Below, piece by piece: positions 43,213 through 52,100 of a stretch of DNA of 64,000 nt. The position numbers and the translations under genes were made by a program. Each line of letters opens with the position of its first letter. Positions within the stretch are counted from its first letter, which is position 1. The DNA comes from Streptomyces sp. NBC_01335 (GTDB lineage: Bacteria; Actinomycetota; Actinomycetes; Streptomycetales; Streptomycetaceae). The DNA is taken from positions 6,061,001 through 6,125,000 of the forward strand of contig NZ_CP108370.1 of NCBI RefSeq assembly GCF_035953295.1, given 5' to 3'. The notes below the pieces were generated by a model. That model saw only the letters and a list, made by a program, of their open reading frames with translations, was not told the origin of the DNA and made no database searches.

Positions 43213-46200
43213 GTGTACCGAGAGATCCGCCGCTCCGCATACCACCTCGCCGATCCCATGACCCCGTGGACCGAGGACTACCGTGCCCTGCGCTTCCCGG
43301 AACGCTGGCAGGGCAGGCTTCTTGCGCTCCACAACCACGGCCGGCCCGAGACCGAGTGGCAGCGGAGCCTGCCCACCAGAAACCTGGACACCGCGTTGCA
43401 GACACTGGCCCCGGAGGTGATCGTGCGGCCGCGGGCTCGCCCTCCCATCGGCGAGGGACCTGTGCCACTCGAGGACTTCTGGATGTACGTGCCCGCCAAC
43501 GCGCCTGATCCTCTTCCCGGCCGGGCCGGCGCTCACGTGCTCAACGCGTGGCTGCGTACGATCGTGCCCCGGCGGTACGAGCGCGACCCAGAGCTGCGTG
43601 CCCTTCTCCTGCGGTGCAGCGATGAACTGACGGGCACTCCGCTGAGCTGGGAGAGCGTACCGAGGGTGGACCTTCTCGGCACACCGCACACCGACGGCGG
43701 GACGGCCGCGCCGGAGCCCCGGCAGTTCCAGCTTGCCACCGACGCGCTCGCCCGCCGCATCCGCGACCTCGAACCCTATCCCTTCGAGGGGGGCGAACTA
43801 CGCTTCCGGGCACTGCCCCGAGGCCCCCGCGACCAGGGCGCGGAGCTCATGTCCCAACCCTTGTGCCGCACCATCAAGCGCAAGGAGTGGTGGTTCTCCA
43901 TCACTCTCAACATCTCGCTGCACACCGCCCCCTTCGCCTCCCGTCCACGGCTGCATTTGCACTGGGGTGTTCGCCGCTGGGCCACCCACACGCGGTCCGA
44001 CACCGGACGGCTGCCACTGCCGTACGGCCAGTCCACCACGGTCCATCTGCGGCCCAAGATCCCCTGGCTGCCCGGAGTGCCCGCGACCGAACGCGGCGCC
44101 CTGGCCAGGCTGCGGCGCGACCGTGCCTCCGAGGGCTTCACTTGGGCGGAGAACGATCCGGCCGGCATCCTGCACCAGCTCAGCGTCGTCGGACGGTTCC
44201 CCGTCCCCGACCGCCTGCTCGCCGACCCGACCGACTGGATCGGCGACGGCCCCGGCGTTCGGGCTGCCGTCGTCCACAGCAACCACATGGGTGTGCACGA
44301 GGTCGGCCCGGGGCTCATGCCCCATCAGAGGTCCCAGCTCACGGCCTGGGCGGAGGCGGCGCTGCCCGCGGGCGTGGTTCGCTTGCCAGACCTGGTGCGC
44401 GGCCGGGGCAAGGGCGTCGGCGCACCTGCCAATCGGCGCCCGAAGCCGGTGGGTGAACAGGCTAAGAAGGCCGAGGAAGTGCGCGCAGCGCTGGCCCGAC
44501 GCCGAGCTCTCGCAGTCCTGGCCGACCGTACAGGGCTCATGTCCGAGCCGGCCGCCGAGCAGCCGCACGTGACGGTGCGCCTGCTCTGGCAGACCGCGGA
44601 ACTGCGCCGTCACGCGGTACGGGAGTTCGCCAGGACACTGGGCCTCGACGGCGACGGCGGGGCAAATGATCTGCCGGACCAGGTTTTCGACGACGCCCGT
44701 CCTGGCCAGCCCGCAGTGCTCGTATGGCGGACCCCGGAGCTTGTGGTGCAGTTGCGCTGTCTGCCGCTCACCGACGGGCTCGGGGACCGGCTCGTCCTCG
44801 ATCCCGCCGTCCGGCGCAAGGGAGAACGGGTGGCCCGTGCTCTGGCTGCTCGCCGCCGGGAACTGAGCGGCTGGCTTCGTGCGGACGGCGCCGACCCGAG
44901 CCGTCCTGGCCTCGCCCTGGTGGAGATCGCCCATCGCAGCACCTTCCGCGAGGCCGGCAGCGATCCCAAGTTCGCCAATCGTCTGGGGTGTGCCGACGCG
45001 GGAGTCCTGACCCAATTCGTCGTCACGCCGTCCGGGGAAAGGGGGATCGCGAATGCCGACACCGTCGAGCACCGTGCTCATCATGCCTGGCTGGACGGCT
45101 TCCGCCAGCTCGGCGTTCGCGTCCTGCCCGAACACACCCTGGGCGGTGACCTGCCGGACGGACTTCAGTACGCCGCTCTCTGGATGGTCAAGCGGCGCAA
45201 GGACGGTCCCACCCGGCTCCCGAGACATCTGCCGGTCGCCGTGCTCGTCACCCCGCTCCCCGAAGGCGGTGGGCTCTGCGTCGTGCGCGGATGGGACGAC
45301 GACACCCGCACCTGGATCCCCTATCCGCACTTTCTGCTCGGCCTGGTGAAGAAGGCCGAGATCAACCAGTCCGCCCCGGACGAGCCCGGCTCCGCCGGTA
45401 CAGCGGACGACATGCCGCGTATCACCGCGAAGGCGCGGCGGACCAACCTGTCCGAGCAGCGAAAGGAGACCGCGCGCTTCCTCCAGCGCATGCTGCACTC
45501 GCTCCGCAATCACCCGACAGCGCTCATCACCCATGCACAGAACAGCAGGTCGCACTGGCCCTGGCTGCAGGACGGGCAGATTGAACCGGACATGATCAGG
45601 ATCGGTCACGCTCCACCAGGAGGTATCGACGACGAGCTTCGTCTCGTCCGGGTGCGCGGACGGGCCGGCCGCGAGACGGCTCAGTGGTGGGGCTTGGCCG
45701 AGCCGGGCAAGGCCCACGGCCAGCCGGCGGGGTTCTGGGCGGTTCGACCGAGTGATGGAGCGCACGGCGATCCAGGCGAGCGGGTGTTCCACAGCAGTAC
45801 GGAGCGCCCCGGAACCTTCGCGATTTCACCGGCACTCGACAGGCTCGCCGCCCGGGTCAATGCCGCGGGAAATCTCACCTCTCAGGCAGGCACCGGAGCC
45901 TGGAACCCGACCCTGGTCGAGATCGCCGTACTTGGCTGTCACAGGGAGTGCGACGTCGAGCTGCCGGCGCCTACCGTGCCCGACGAACCCGAGGCCATCG
46001 CCCTTGCCACGCACCAACTGCGTATGGCCCCCGACTATCCTGTCGCGCTCTCCCTTCCGCTTCCCCTGCACCTCGCCGGACTTGCTCAGGCCTACGTCCT
46101 TCCCACCGTTGCTGCAGACGAGCCGGGAGCGGAGGCGGCAGACGGGGATGTCGAGCCTGAGCCTCCGTACGAGAGGGCCGAAAGCTCTCAGGGGGGGCCG

Positions 46201-46266
46201 GACGTCGGCGATCCCCCCGGTCCGGTCGCGGAGCCCGAGGCGCCCGTCGAGCTCTCTCTCCGCTGA
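43213..46266 (+). CDS. pPIWI-RE protein (prokaryotic Argonaute-like)
   Basis: A 1017-residue protein recognised by the pPIWI-RE pattern. N-terminal and MID-like regions run to about residue 550. A PIWI/RNase H-like core follows with 'LALVEIAHRSTFREAGSDPK' then 'CADAGVLTQFV' (568-603), 'TWIPYPHFLLGLV' (700-712), 'AQNSRSHWPWLQDGQ' (775-789), 'RLVRVRGRAGRET' (810-822) and 'WNPTLVEIAVLG' (897-908). The conserved Arg and Glu of the last two give the family its name. Whether a complete DEDx catalytic set is kept is unclear. Predicted to bind a guide nucleic acid and target invaders, with helicase and nuclease as partners. The GTG start follows TGGAG; 74 bases separate it from the helicase. The C-terminal 60 residues are acidic and disordered. 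Confidence 0.85.
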   Translation: MYREIRRSAYHLADPMTPWTEDYRALRFPERWQGRLLALHNHGRPETEWQRSLPTRNLDTALQTLAPEVIVRPRARPPIGEGPVPLEDFWMYVPANAPDPLPGRAGAHVLNAWLRTIVPRRYERDPELRALLLRCSDELTGTPLSWESVPRVDLLGTPHTDGGTAAPEPRQFQLATDALARRIRDLEPYPFEGGELRFRALPRGPRDQGAELMSQPLCRTIKRKEWWFSITLNISLHTAPFASRPRLHLHWGVRRWATHTRSDTGRLPLPYGQSTTVHLRPKIPWLPGVPATERGALARLRRDRASEGFTWAENDPAGILHQLSVVGRFPVPDRLLADPTDWIGDGPGVRAAVVHSNHMGVHEVGPGLMPHQRSQLTAWAEAALPAGVVRLPDLVRGRGKGVGAPANRRPKPVGEQAKKAEEVRAALARRRALAVLADRTGLMSEPAAEQPHVTVRLLWQTAELRRHAVREFARTLGLDGDGGANDLPDQVFDDARPGQPAVLVWRTPELVVQLRCLPLTDGLGDRLVLDPAVRRKGERVARALAARRRELSGWLRADGADPSRPGLALVEIAHRSTFREAGSDPKFANRLGCADAGVLTQFVVTPSGERGIANADTVEHRAHHAWLDGFRQLGVRVLPEHTLGGDLPDGLQYAALWMVKRRKDGPTRLPRHLPVAVLVTPLPEGGGLCVVRGWDDDTRTWIPYPHFLLGLVKKAEINQSAPDEPGSAGTADDMPRITAKARRTNLSEQRKETARFLQRMLHSLRNHPTALITHAQNSRSHWPWLQDGQIEPDMIRIGHAPPGGIDDELRLVRVRGRAGRETAQWWGLAEPGKAHGQPAGFWAVRPSDGAHGDPGERVFHSSTERPGTFAISPALDRLAARVNAAGNLTSQAGTGAWNPTLVEIAVLGCHRECDVELPAPTVPDEPEAIALATHQLRMAPDYPVALSLPLPLHLAGLAQAYVLPTVAADEPGAEAADGDVEPEPPYERAESSQGGPDVGDPPGPVAEPEAPVELSLR

Positions 46267-46338
46267 AGTGTCGGCACCGGACGCCCGGTGTCGGTTGCCA
46301 CTCGGGTGGACGGTTCATGTACCGCTCCACCACCGGAA

Positions 46339-46364
46339 GCGGGCCGGGAACTCTCCCGGCCCGC
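46339..46364 (+). terminator. Terminator after the pPIWI-RE operon
   Basis: Perfect 11-base arms, GCGGGCCGGGA and its complement, around a 4-base loop, 72 bases past the pPIWI-RE stop. Confidence 0.8.
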
Positions 46365-46437
46365 CTCATACCGATGTGCTCAGGCCCCGCCTTCGCCCGG
46401 TCCAGTCGTCATCGTTCCGGGCCTCCGCGGGCCGGTT

Positions 46438-46638
46438 CTACTCGAATTCGGAGAACAGCGCCGATTCGCGGGCGAGCTCAGCCGCCGGCCGGACCGGCTT
46501 CCAGACCCGGCCGTGCCAGGAGGCGGAGGCCGTACCGAGCGCGTGGCGGGCATCGCGCCGCCGGGAGGAAACCGTCCCCCTGTCGCAGCGCCTCGGCGCG
46601 GGCCGACCGTCACGATGTTCGATCTTAATTCGATTCAT
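46438..46638 (-). CDS. Small basic ORF (66 aa) divergent from the SARP gene
   Basis: A 66-residue frame beginning 'MNRIKIEHRDGRPAPRRCDR' and ending 'ARESALFSEFE'. The main support is a strong ribosome-binding site, AAGGAG, about 10 bases before the ATG at 46638, in a stretch of unusually low GC. The peptide is Arg-rich, has one Cys and two Trp, and matches nothing I know. It diverges from a SARP/NB-ARC/TPR regulator. It could be a signalling or precursor peptide, or a chance frame. No peptide-modifying enzyme lies nearby. Confidence 0.42.
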   Translation of the reverse strand: MNRIKIEHRDGRPAPRRCDRGTVSSRRRDARHALGTASASWHGRVWKPVRPAAELARESALFSEFE

Positions 46639-46808
46639 AAGCTGCTTCTCCTTGTCTTGGGTTTCTGCTTCTCGGTCACCGGGTCGGATTCCTCCGCATT
46701 CGATGGCCCGTCGGGGCGCTCGAATGAATGTCCCAGTGAATCCCTGTTCCGCCGAAGTGGTGGGAGTGGAGTGCTTGAAGACTGGCAGACCGAGCACGTC
46801 CTGGCCAA

Positions 46809-46850
46809 GTCATTGGCGTTAGGTGAACGTTAACAACCTGTCATTGGCGT
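46809..46850. promoter_or_regulatory. Direct-repeat operator candidate upstream of the SARP gene
   Basis: The 11-base sequence GTCATTGGCGT occurs twice in direct orientation (46809-46819 and 46840-46850). The starts are 31 bases apart, close to three helical turns, and 63 bases before the SARP start. SARP regulators bind direct repeats spaced by whole turns near -35 regions. An AACGTTAAC core lies between the repeats. Autoregulation or control of the divergent small ORF is inferred. Confidence 0.55.
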
Positions 46851-46912
46851 GTGGCATGCTTTTCTCTCAGGTGTTCATGGATCTGCCACCCACGGGAAGA
46901 CGGTGAGGCATC

Positions 46913-49630
46913 ATGGAGTTCCGATTGCTGGGTTCGGTGACCGCCCTTCGGGGTGACCGGGCTGTCGTCATGAGATCGCGAAAAGTCTCCGAACTTATGG
47001 CTGTTCTGCTCGTCTCACCCGGCCATCGCGCATCTCATGCCGAGATCATGCGATATCTGTGGCCGGAAGAGTCCTTGAACTCGAATCGCATCCGGCAGAA
47101 CTTCCACCAACTTCGGACGGCCGTTCCGGAGATTTGTTCGGAGAGCAATGAGCGGGGGTCCTGCAGGATTCGCGTCCAGTCTCAGGACCTCGATCTCCTG
47201 CGATTCCGTGAATTGCTGCAGAGGGCGGATTCGACGGGTGATTCCTCGGTGCGACTCAGGTCCGTCCGTGATGCGATCGATGAGTGGCGGGGAATTCCCT
47301 TCGAGGGAATGCATGGCTCCGCGTTCGAGCAGACACGGAGCGAACTGGAGAAGGAGCTCAGAGAAGCCATGATCTCCTGCGTCCTGGCAGAACTGCAGTG
47401 CTCGCAACCGCGAGCCGCACTGGACCGGGCCGATTCCGCCCTGATCCGCTGGCCGACAAGTGAGGCATTGCTCGAACTCAAGGTGCGCGCACTGCGCACA
47501 CTCGGCAGACAGGACGAGATCCCGCCACTCCTGGTCGAGTGGGAGCGAGAATGCGGTCGTCCCACCGCTCACCTGCTGCTCGCCGACCATTCGGGGGAAC
47601 ATGATCGGGGGAGTGCCGCCCCTTTCCGTGCGACGGCTCCCCCGAGACCCCGTCAGCTTCCCCTCGGCGCGGTCCGGCTGGTCGGGCGCCGACGTCGGCG
47701 TGAGAGGTTGACGGAGGTCCTTCTCGGCCGGGTCCAGGGGCGGTCCCGGCTGGCCGCCCTCTCGGGAATGCCGGGCGTCGGGAAATCCGCGCTCGCCGTC
47801 GAGGTCGCGGTAGCGCTCGACCAGTACTTCGCCGACGGCATTCTTCACATCGATCTCGGAGGTGTTGCCCCCGATGGGCTGCTGCGCCACGAGCATGTGA
47901 TCGCCAGGCTGTTGAACGATCTCGGAGTGCGCCCCGCGACGCCGACGCTGGACGGCATGGTGTCCGCGTATCGCACCGCACTCGCGGACCGTGCGGTCCT
48001 CCTGATCCTGGACAACGCGCGGGATGAGGAGCACGTCCGTCCGTTGCTTCCCCCGGCCGGCCCCAGCGCGGCAATCGTCACCGGCCGCCGTCACTTGCAC
48101 GGACTGGAGATTCGGGAGGACGCCGAACTCATCGCTCTCGAGCCACTTGACCGGGCGGACGCCGCAGAACTCCTCCGCATGCGGCTCGGAGAGGACCGCA
48201 TGCGCACAGCCGCTCCCTTCATGGCCGACATCGTGGAATACTGTTCGGGTCTTCCGCTGGCGCTCGGGATCATGGCCGCGAGAATTACCCGGCGTCCCGC
48301 ACAGGCGCTGCCGGACGTGGTCCGTGAGCTGCGGGTGGAGCGCACCCGGCTGCGCTCGCTCGATCTGGGTTCTGAGAACCTGAGCGTGCGCCTGTCGTTC
48401 GACGCGGCCCATCGGCAGCTGTCCGAGCCGGCGTCGAAACTGCTCCGACGACTGGCGATCCACCCAGGCCCGACGATCAGCTGGGCTGCACTGCGGGCGA
48501 TGGACACCGAGGACGAGGCCCAGGTCAGTGAAGCGACCGACGAGCTCCTGCGGATGAGCTTGGTGACCGAGCCCTCTTTCGAGCGATACGCCCTGCACGA
48601 CCTGGTCCGGGTTCATGCAGAAGCACTTACCTGCGAGTGGGCTCAGGCCGATCGGGTCCGTGTGGCGAAACGGGTGCTGCACTTCCTGCTGCACCACGCC
48701 TGGGCCTGTGACCGCCGGTTGGAGTCCGGACGCCGGTTGCCGATCGAGGGGCCCGGCGCACTCAGGGTCACAGCTCCGGCCGACGCGGCGGAGGCGATGA
48801 AGTGGTTCGAGACGGAGTACTCGACCCTGACCGCCGCAGTCGGACTGGCCCAGCGGCACCAACTCGACCGCTATACGTGGTTGTTGTCGATGGTCCTGGT
48901 TACCTTTCAATGGCGGTCCGATCGCCATCTCGACGCGCTCGCCGGTCTTACCCGTGCTCTCCCCGCGGTGACACGGGAGTCGGGCCCGGCCGACGTCGCC
49001 ATGGTGCGTCGCATGCTCGCGGGCACTCATCGCGCGGTCGGCGATCTCGCGGACGCCGTGCGGGAGCTGGAGAGCGCCGTGCGGATCAGCGACGACGACG
49101 GAGACCTGCTGGGGGCGGCCCTGGGGCGCCACGCCCTCGGGGTCCTGCTGCAGGAGAGCGGCGCGCCCGAGGAGGCGCTGGAACACTTCGATGCGGCTCT
49201 GTCGGCCTTTGAAGAGCTCCACGACACCCTTGGCCAAGGGGCCGTACTGAACGGCATCGGCAGTGCGCGATACGACCTGGGACACCATGAAGAGGCGGAG
49301 GAACACTGTCTACGGTCTCTGTCCCTGCTGGCGGGCACGGCCGACATCAACGGGCAGGCGCATGCGCACTTCAGCCTGGGCCGCATCCGGACGGCGCGGG
49401 CGGATCACGAAACCGCCATCGCAGAGTTGGTGCGTGCTCGTGTGTTGTACCGGTCGCTCACCTACGGGAGCCGGGAGGCCCGGACGCTGGTCTGGCTCGC
49501 GAAGGCGCTCCGCGCCGCCGGACGGGTCACCGAGTCGGCTGACGCGATGGGGCAGGCCGGGGCCGTACTGAGAAGGATCGGCGAGATGGATGTCGACGCA
49601 GCCCTCGACCGCCTCGCCCGCCTTCCGTGA
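46913..49630 (+). CDS. AfsR/SARP-family regulator with NB-ARC and TPR domains
   Basis: A 905-residue regulator. Residues 1-90 are an OmpR-type winged helix ('MEFRLLGSVTALRGDRAVVM', 'EIMRYLWPEESLNSNRIRQN'). The bacterial transcriptional activation domain (95-230) follows. The NB-ARC ATPase has P-loop 'GMPGVGKSALA' (285-295), 'RAVLLILDNARDEEHV' and 'GLPLALGIMA'. Several TPRs occupy 700-890 ('LGQGAVLNGIGSARYDLGHH'). AfsR-like proteins activate antibiotic clusters. No biosynthetic genes are here, so its target is unknown. The ATG has GTGAGG 5 bases upstream. The first 600 bases use more AT-ending codons than neighbouring genes, which suggests separate acquisition. Confidence 0.9.
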   Translation: MEFRLLGSVTALRGDRAVVMRSRKVSELMAVLLVSPGHRASHAEIMRYLWPEESLNSNRIRQNFHQLRTAVPEICSESNERGSCRIRVQSQDLDLLRFRELLQRADSTGDSSVRLRSVRDAIDEWRGIPFEGMHGSAFEQTRSELEKELREAMISCVLAELQCSQPRAALDRADSALIRWPTSEALLELKVRALRTLGRQDEIPPLLVEWERECGRPTAHLLLADHSGEHDRGSAAPFRATAPPRPRQLPLGAVRLVGRRRRRERLTEVLLGRVQGRSRLAALSGMPGVGKSALAVEVAVALDQYFADGILHIDLGGVAPDGLLRHEHVIARLLNDLGVRPATPTLDGMVSAYRTALADRAVLLILDNARDEEHVRPLLPPAGPSAAIVTGRRHLHGLEIREDAELIALEPLDRADAAELLRMRLGEDRMRTAAPFMADIVEYCSGLPLALGIMAARITRRPAQALPDVVRELRVERTRLRSLDLGSENLSVRLSFDAAHRQLSEPASKLLRRLAIHPGPTISWAALRAMDTEDEAQVSEATDELLRMSLVTEPSFERYALHDLVRVHAEALTCEWAQADRVRVAKRVLHFLLHHAWACDRRLESGRRLPIEGPGALRVTAPADAAEAMKWFETEYSTLTAAVGLAQRHQLDRYTWLLSMVLVTFQWRSDRHLDALAGLTRALPAVTRESGPADVAMVRRMLAGTHRAVGDLADAVRELESAVRISDDDGDLLGAALGRHALGVLLQESGAPEEALEHFDAALSAFEELHDTLGQGAVLNGIGSARYDLGHHEEAEEHCLRSLSLLAGTADINGQAHAHFSLGRIRTARADHETAIAELVRARVLYRSLTYGSREARTLVWLAKALRAAGRVTESADAMGQAGAVLRRIGEMDVDAALDRLARLP

Positions 49631-49860
49631 TCGGTTCGGTCGTTCGCTGGGAAGACGCCGTGACGGTCCCGGCTCGGCCAGGAGCGTGTGCGTGATCCGT
49701 GGGGCCCGGTTGACGCTCGGCACGGACACGTCCAACGGGATGACCCGCGCTTCACGTCTGCTGTCCGCAGCGCCCTGGGAACGGCCCGGGGCTTTGGGCC
49801 GTCACCGCCCAGGCCCACCCATCGCGCGCGATGGCGATGAAGGGGCGCCCGCCGTCGTTG

Positions 49861-50085
49861 GCGAGGTGTGGGAGACCGCCTACGGGCGCGCCTGCCGGTC
49901 CAGGTGTCGGACGACGCCTCCACCTGAACCACGGCCTACTCCGCCACCGCCGGTGCGGGTGGCATGGAGCGCGTCGAGGGCCTGACGCCACCGGCTGCTA
50001 CGTCCGCGTCCAGGGCGCGGCCCGGGGTACGTCGTACGGTTGCTCGCTGTGGAGGCTCGAGGTCTACGGCTCCGCAGTCTCCTGA
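49861..50085 (+). pseudogene. Decayed C-terminus of a carbohydrate-binding (F5/8 type C-like) domain
   Basis: Three frames pieced together give a normal galactose-binding-like end: 'GEVWETAYGRA' (from about 49861), then after a frameshift 'LPVQVSDDAST-stop-TTAYSA' continuing to 'MERVEGL', then after another shift 'DATGCYVRVQGAARGTSYGC' and 'SLWRLEVYG' ending at 50085. Intact relatives read WTTVYS, so the stop is a TGG-to-TGA change. At least two frameshifts and one nonsense mutation show long inactivity. Such domains sit at the C-terminus of secreted glycosidases. The rest of the enzyme is absent from 49,631-49,860, where I see no gene. Confidence 0.8.
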
Positions 50086-50210
50086 CCGTAGATCACGGCC
50101 GCGTAGCCCTGGACGAGGCATAGGAGCCGGACGAAGCGGCTGACCGCCCGATACCTCTCCAGGGTTCGGCATGCCCTGCGCACTGGGCTACGGATCGGGG
50201 CTTCACGGGA

Positions 50211-52100
50211 TCACTGTGAGGTCGGCACCTCGCCGGTACCGGAGATCAGGGTGCGGAGCTTCTCGCGGGTCTCCGGGTCGGTCGAGTAGATGATCGTTCC
50301 GATCATGCCCCGGGTCAGCAGCACCTTGTACGTGTTGCGGATGAGACGGTCCACATCCTCGTCGAGGGTTGCCTTGGTGAAGGACGGGTCCTTGGACGCC
50401 TTGCGGTCGACCACCCAGCGGTCGGTCCTCCAGACGAGGTCTGGGCCCATGATCACGCCGGACCAGTCGTACTCGAAGCCCTGCGCCGTGTAGACACAGC
50501 CGACCTGACCGAAGCCCGCGGGATCGGTGGCCCAGAGCGGCGCCGGCGGTGCACCGAGCAGAGATCGGTCCCCGAACAGGTTCCAAGGCTTCGCCCAGTC
50601 TCCGACCGTGACGTCCGCAGGCAGCGAGGTCATGCTCGGAGTGATCTTCTTCGTCCACTTCCAGCAGTAGCCAGCCGACATGCGGGCCTCATAGCCCTGG
50701 GCACGCTGGGCGGACAGGAACTCCTCCAACTCCTGCGGACTGTTTGCCGTCAGGAGGCGTACCTTGTCGTCCGGCTCCCACACGGTGGGCGCTTGCCCTT
50801 CGAGCCCCAGCAGGTCGACCACCCAGCGGAGGTAGGCGTCGCTTCCACCGCATCGGAACTGGCTGTCCAGCTCGACCACCGAACACTCCAGCCCTTGCTC
50901 GGCGGCAGCCTCCCGGATCTCTTCCACGGTTCCCATTTCGCCCGGACGCACCACCTGGTGCTGGTCGAGGAGGAACACCGGAACCCGTGCAGCGTCGATC
51001 AGTTCCGCCACCTGAGGGCGGCCCGTGCGCAGGGCGGCCTTGGTGTAGCGGTTCGCGGAGGTCTTGCGGAGCCGATGTGCCTCGTCGCAGACGACAACGT
51101 CAAGGTCGTTGGGCTCGGCCTCCATAAAGCTGTTGAAGTAGCGGAAGAGCTTTTGGACCTCAGGTTTGCGGGCTCCCGCGACCTTACGCATCGTCTTGGT
51201 GAAGGACTGCGAGCCGGTGGCGTGAAGGGCGGGTACCCCGCGGCGGTACAGATCGCCAAGAAGGGACAGGGCGATCACGCTCTTACCGGAGCCCGGGCCG
51301 CCGGCCACGACCACAACATGTTTGTGGTTGGACCTCCGAGCCTTCCGCACTGCTGACATCACCGTCTCGTAGGCGAGTCGTTGCTCGCCCAGCAGCACGA
51401 ACTGCTCCCGGTTCCGCACTTCTTCGGCAGCAACGGCCATGAGCTGCCTGGACGGCCGCACCTTGCCCTGGAGCAGAGTGTCAGCCACGTCGGCGCCGGG
51501 TTTCGGCGCCAGCAACGAGCGCAGGTAAGCCAGGAAGGCGCCGCGCTGCTCACCGGTGAACATCCGGCCTCGATGGTCCTCCGTGACATCCCGCAGCCCT
51601 GCCACCCCGAACTCGGTCGCGTTGTGCAGGTACGCCACTCCAGCGATCGATTCCGGCGCTTGTTCCAACGCCCCGTTGAACGACACCAGGTAGTCGCAGT
51701 AGCCCCGCACCTGTTCGATCGGATTGAGGACCGGGCCGGGGTACGCGTCGATGCGGCACCGTAGCGGGTCGTCGGCCTCCGGGTAAGCGGCGCTCCACTG
51801 CTTGAGCTCGACCACCACGTAGGACGGTGCGCCCGTAGTCGGATGCACGCCGGCCAGTATCACATCCGCGCGCTTACTGGTCAGGGGCAGACCGTATTCC
51901 AGCAGCATCTCCACGTCGCCTAGCCCGGCTTCGACAAGCGCGTTGGTAAGCGCTGGAATGCTGCGTTCCCAGGAGCGCACCTCTGACGGGTGGGGTCGGT
52001 GGCGGTGCTTATGAAGGAAGTTCTCGCTCAGGAGCTGTGCCAGTCGTCCTTCAAGTTGGGTGCGGGTGGCCAACGACGCCGCGGACTCACGGAACAGCAC
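50211..52100 (-). CDS. DUF2075-type nuclease-helicase
   Basis: A 629-residue protein. The N-terminus ('LFRESAASLATRTQ') leads to a PD-(D/E)XK-like nuclease with Asp79 ('SKRADVILAG') and Glu98-x-Lys100 ('YVVVELKQW'). The DUF2075 P-loop helicase follows: Walker A 'GGPGSGKSVIAL' (267-278), Walker B 'DVVVCDEAHR' (334-343), and C-terminal 'VYTAQGFEYDWSGVIMGPDL' and 'YKVLLTRGM'. This is a common Streptomyces accessory family often found in defence or mobile regions. GTG 52100 is chosen because relatives begin at 'FRESAA' and GGGGG lies 8 bases upstream; the long extension upstream is not conserved. It stands alone and leftward. Confidence 0.85.
   Translation of the reverse strand: MLFRESAASLATRTQLEGRLAQLLSENFLHKHRHRPHPSEVRSWERSIPALTNALVEAGLGDVEMLLEYGLPLTSKRADVILAGVHPTTGAPSYVVVELKQWSAAYPEADDPLRCRIDAYPGPVLNPIEQVRGYCDYLVSFNGALEQAPESIAGVAYLHNATEFGVAGLRDVTEDHRGRMFTGEQRGAFLAYLRSLLAPKPGADVADTLLQGKVRPSRQLMAVAAEEVRNREQFVLLGEQRLAYETVMSAVRKARRSNHKHVVVVAGGPGSGKSVIALSLLGDLYRRGVPALHATGSQSFTKTMRKVAGARKPEVQKLFRYFNSFMEAEPNDLDVVVCDEAHRLRKTSANRYTKAALRTGRPQVAELIDAARVPVFLLDQHQVVRPGEMGTVEEIREAAAEQGLECSVVELDSQFRCGGSDAYLRWVVDLLGLEGQAPTVWEPDDKVRLLTANSPQELEEFLSAQRAQGYEARMSAGYCWKWTKKITPSMTSLPADVTVGDWAKPWNLFGDRSLLGAPPAPLWATDPAGFGQVGCVYTAQGFEYDWSGVIMGPDLVWRTDRWVVDRKASKDPSFTKATLDEDVDRLIRNTYKVLLTRGMIGTIIYSTDPETREKLRTLISGTGEVPTSQ

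Noticed and set aside
47015..49306. A 763-codon minus-strand frame opposite the SARP gene
   Set aside because: No motif or ribosome-binding site; the plus strand carries the full regulator with P-loop and TPRs.
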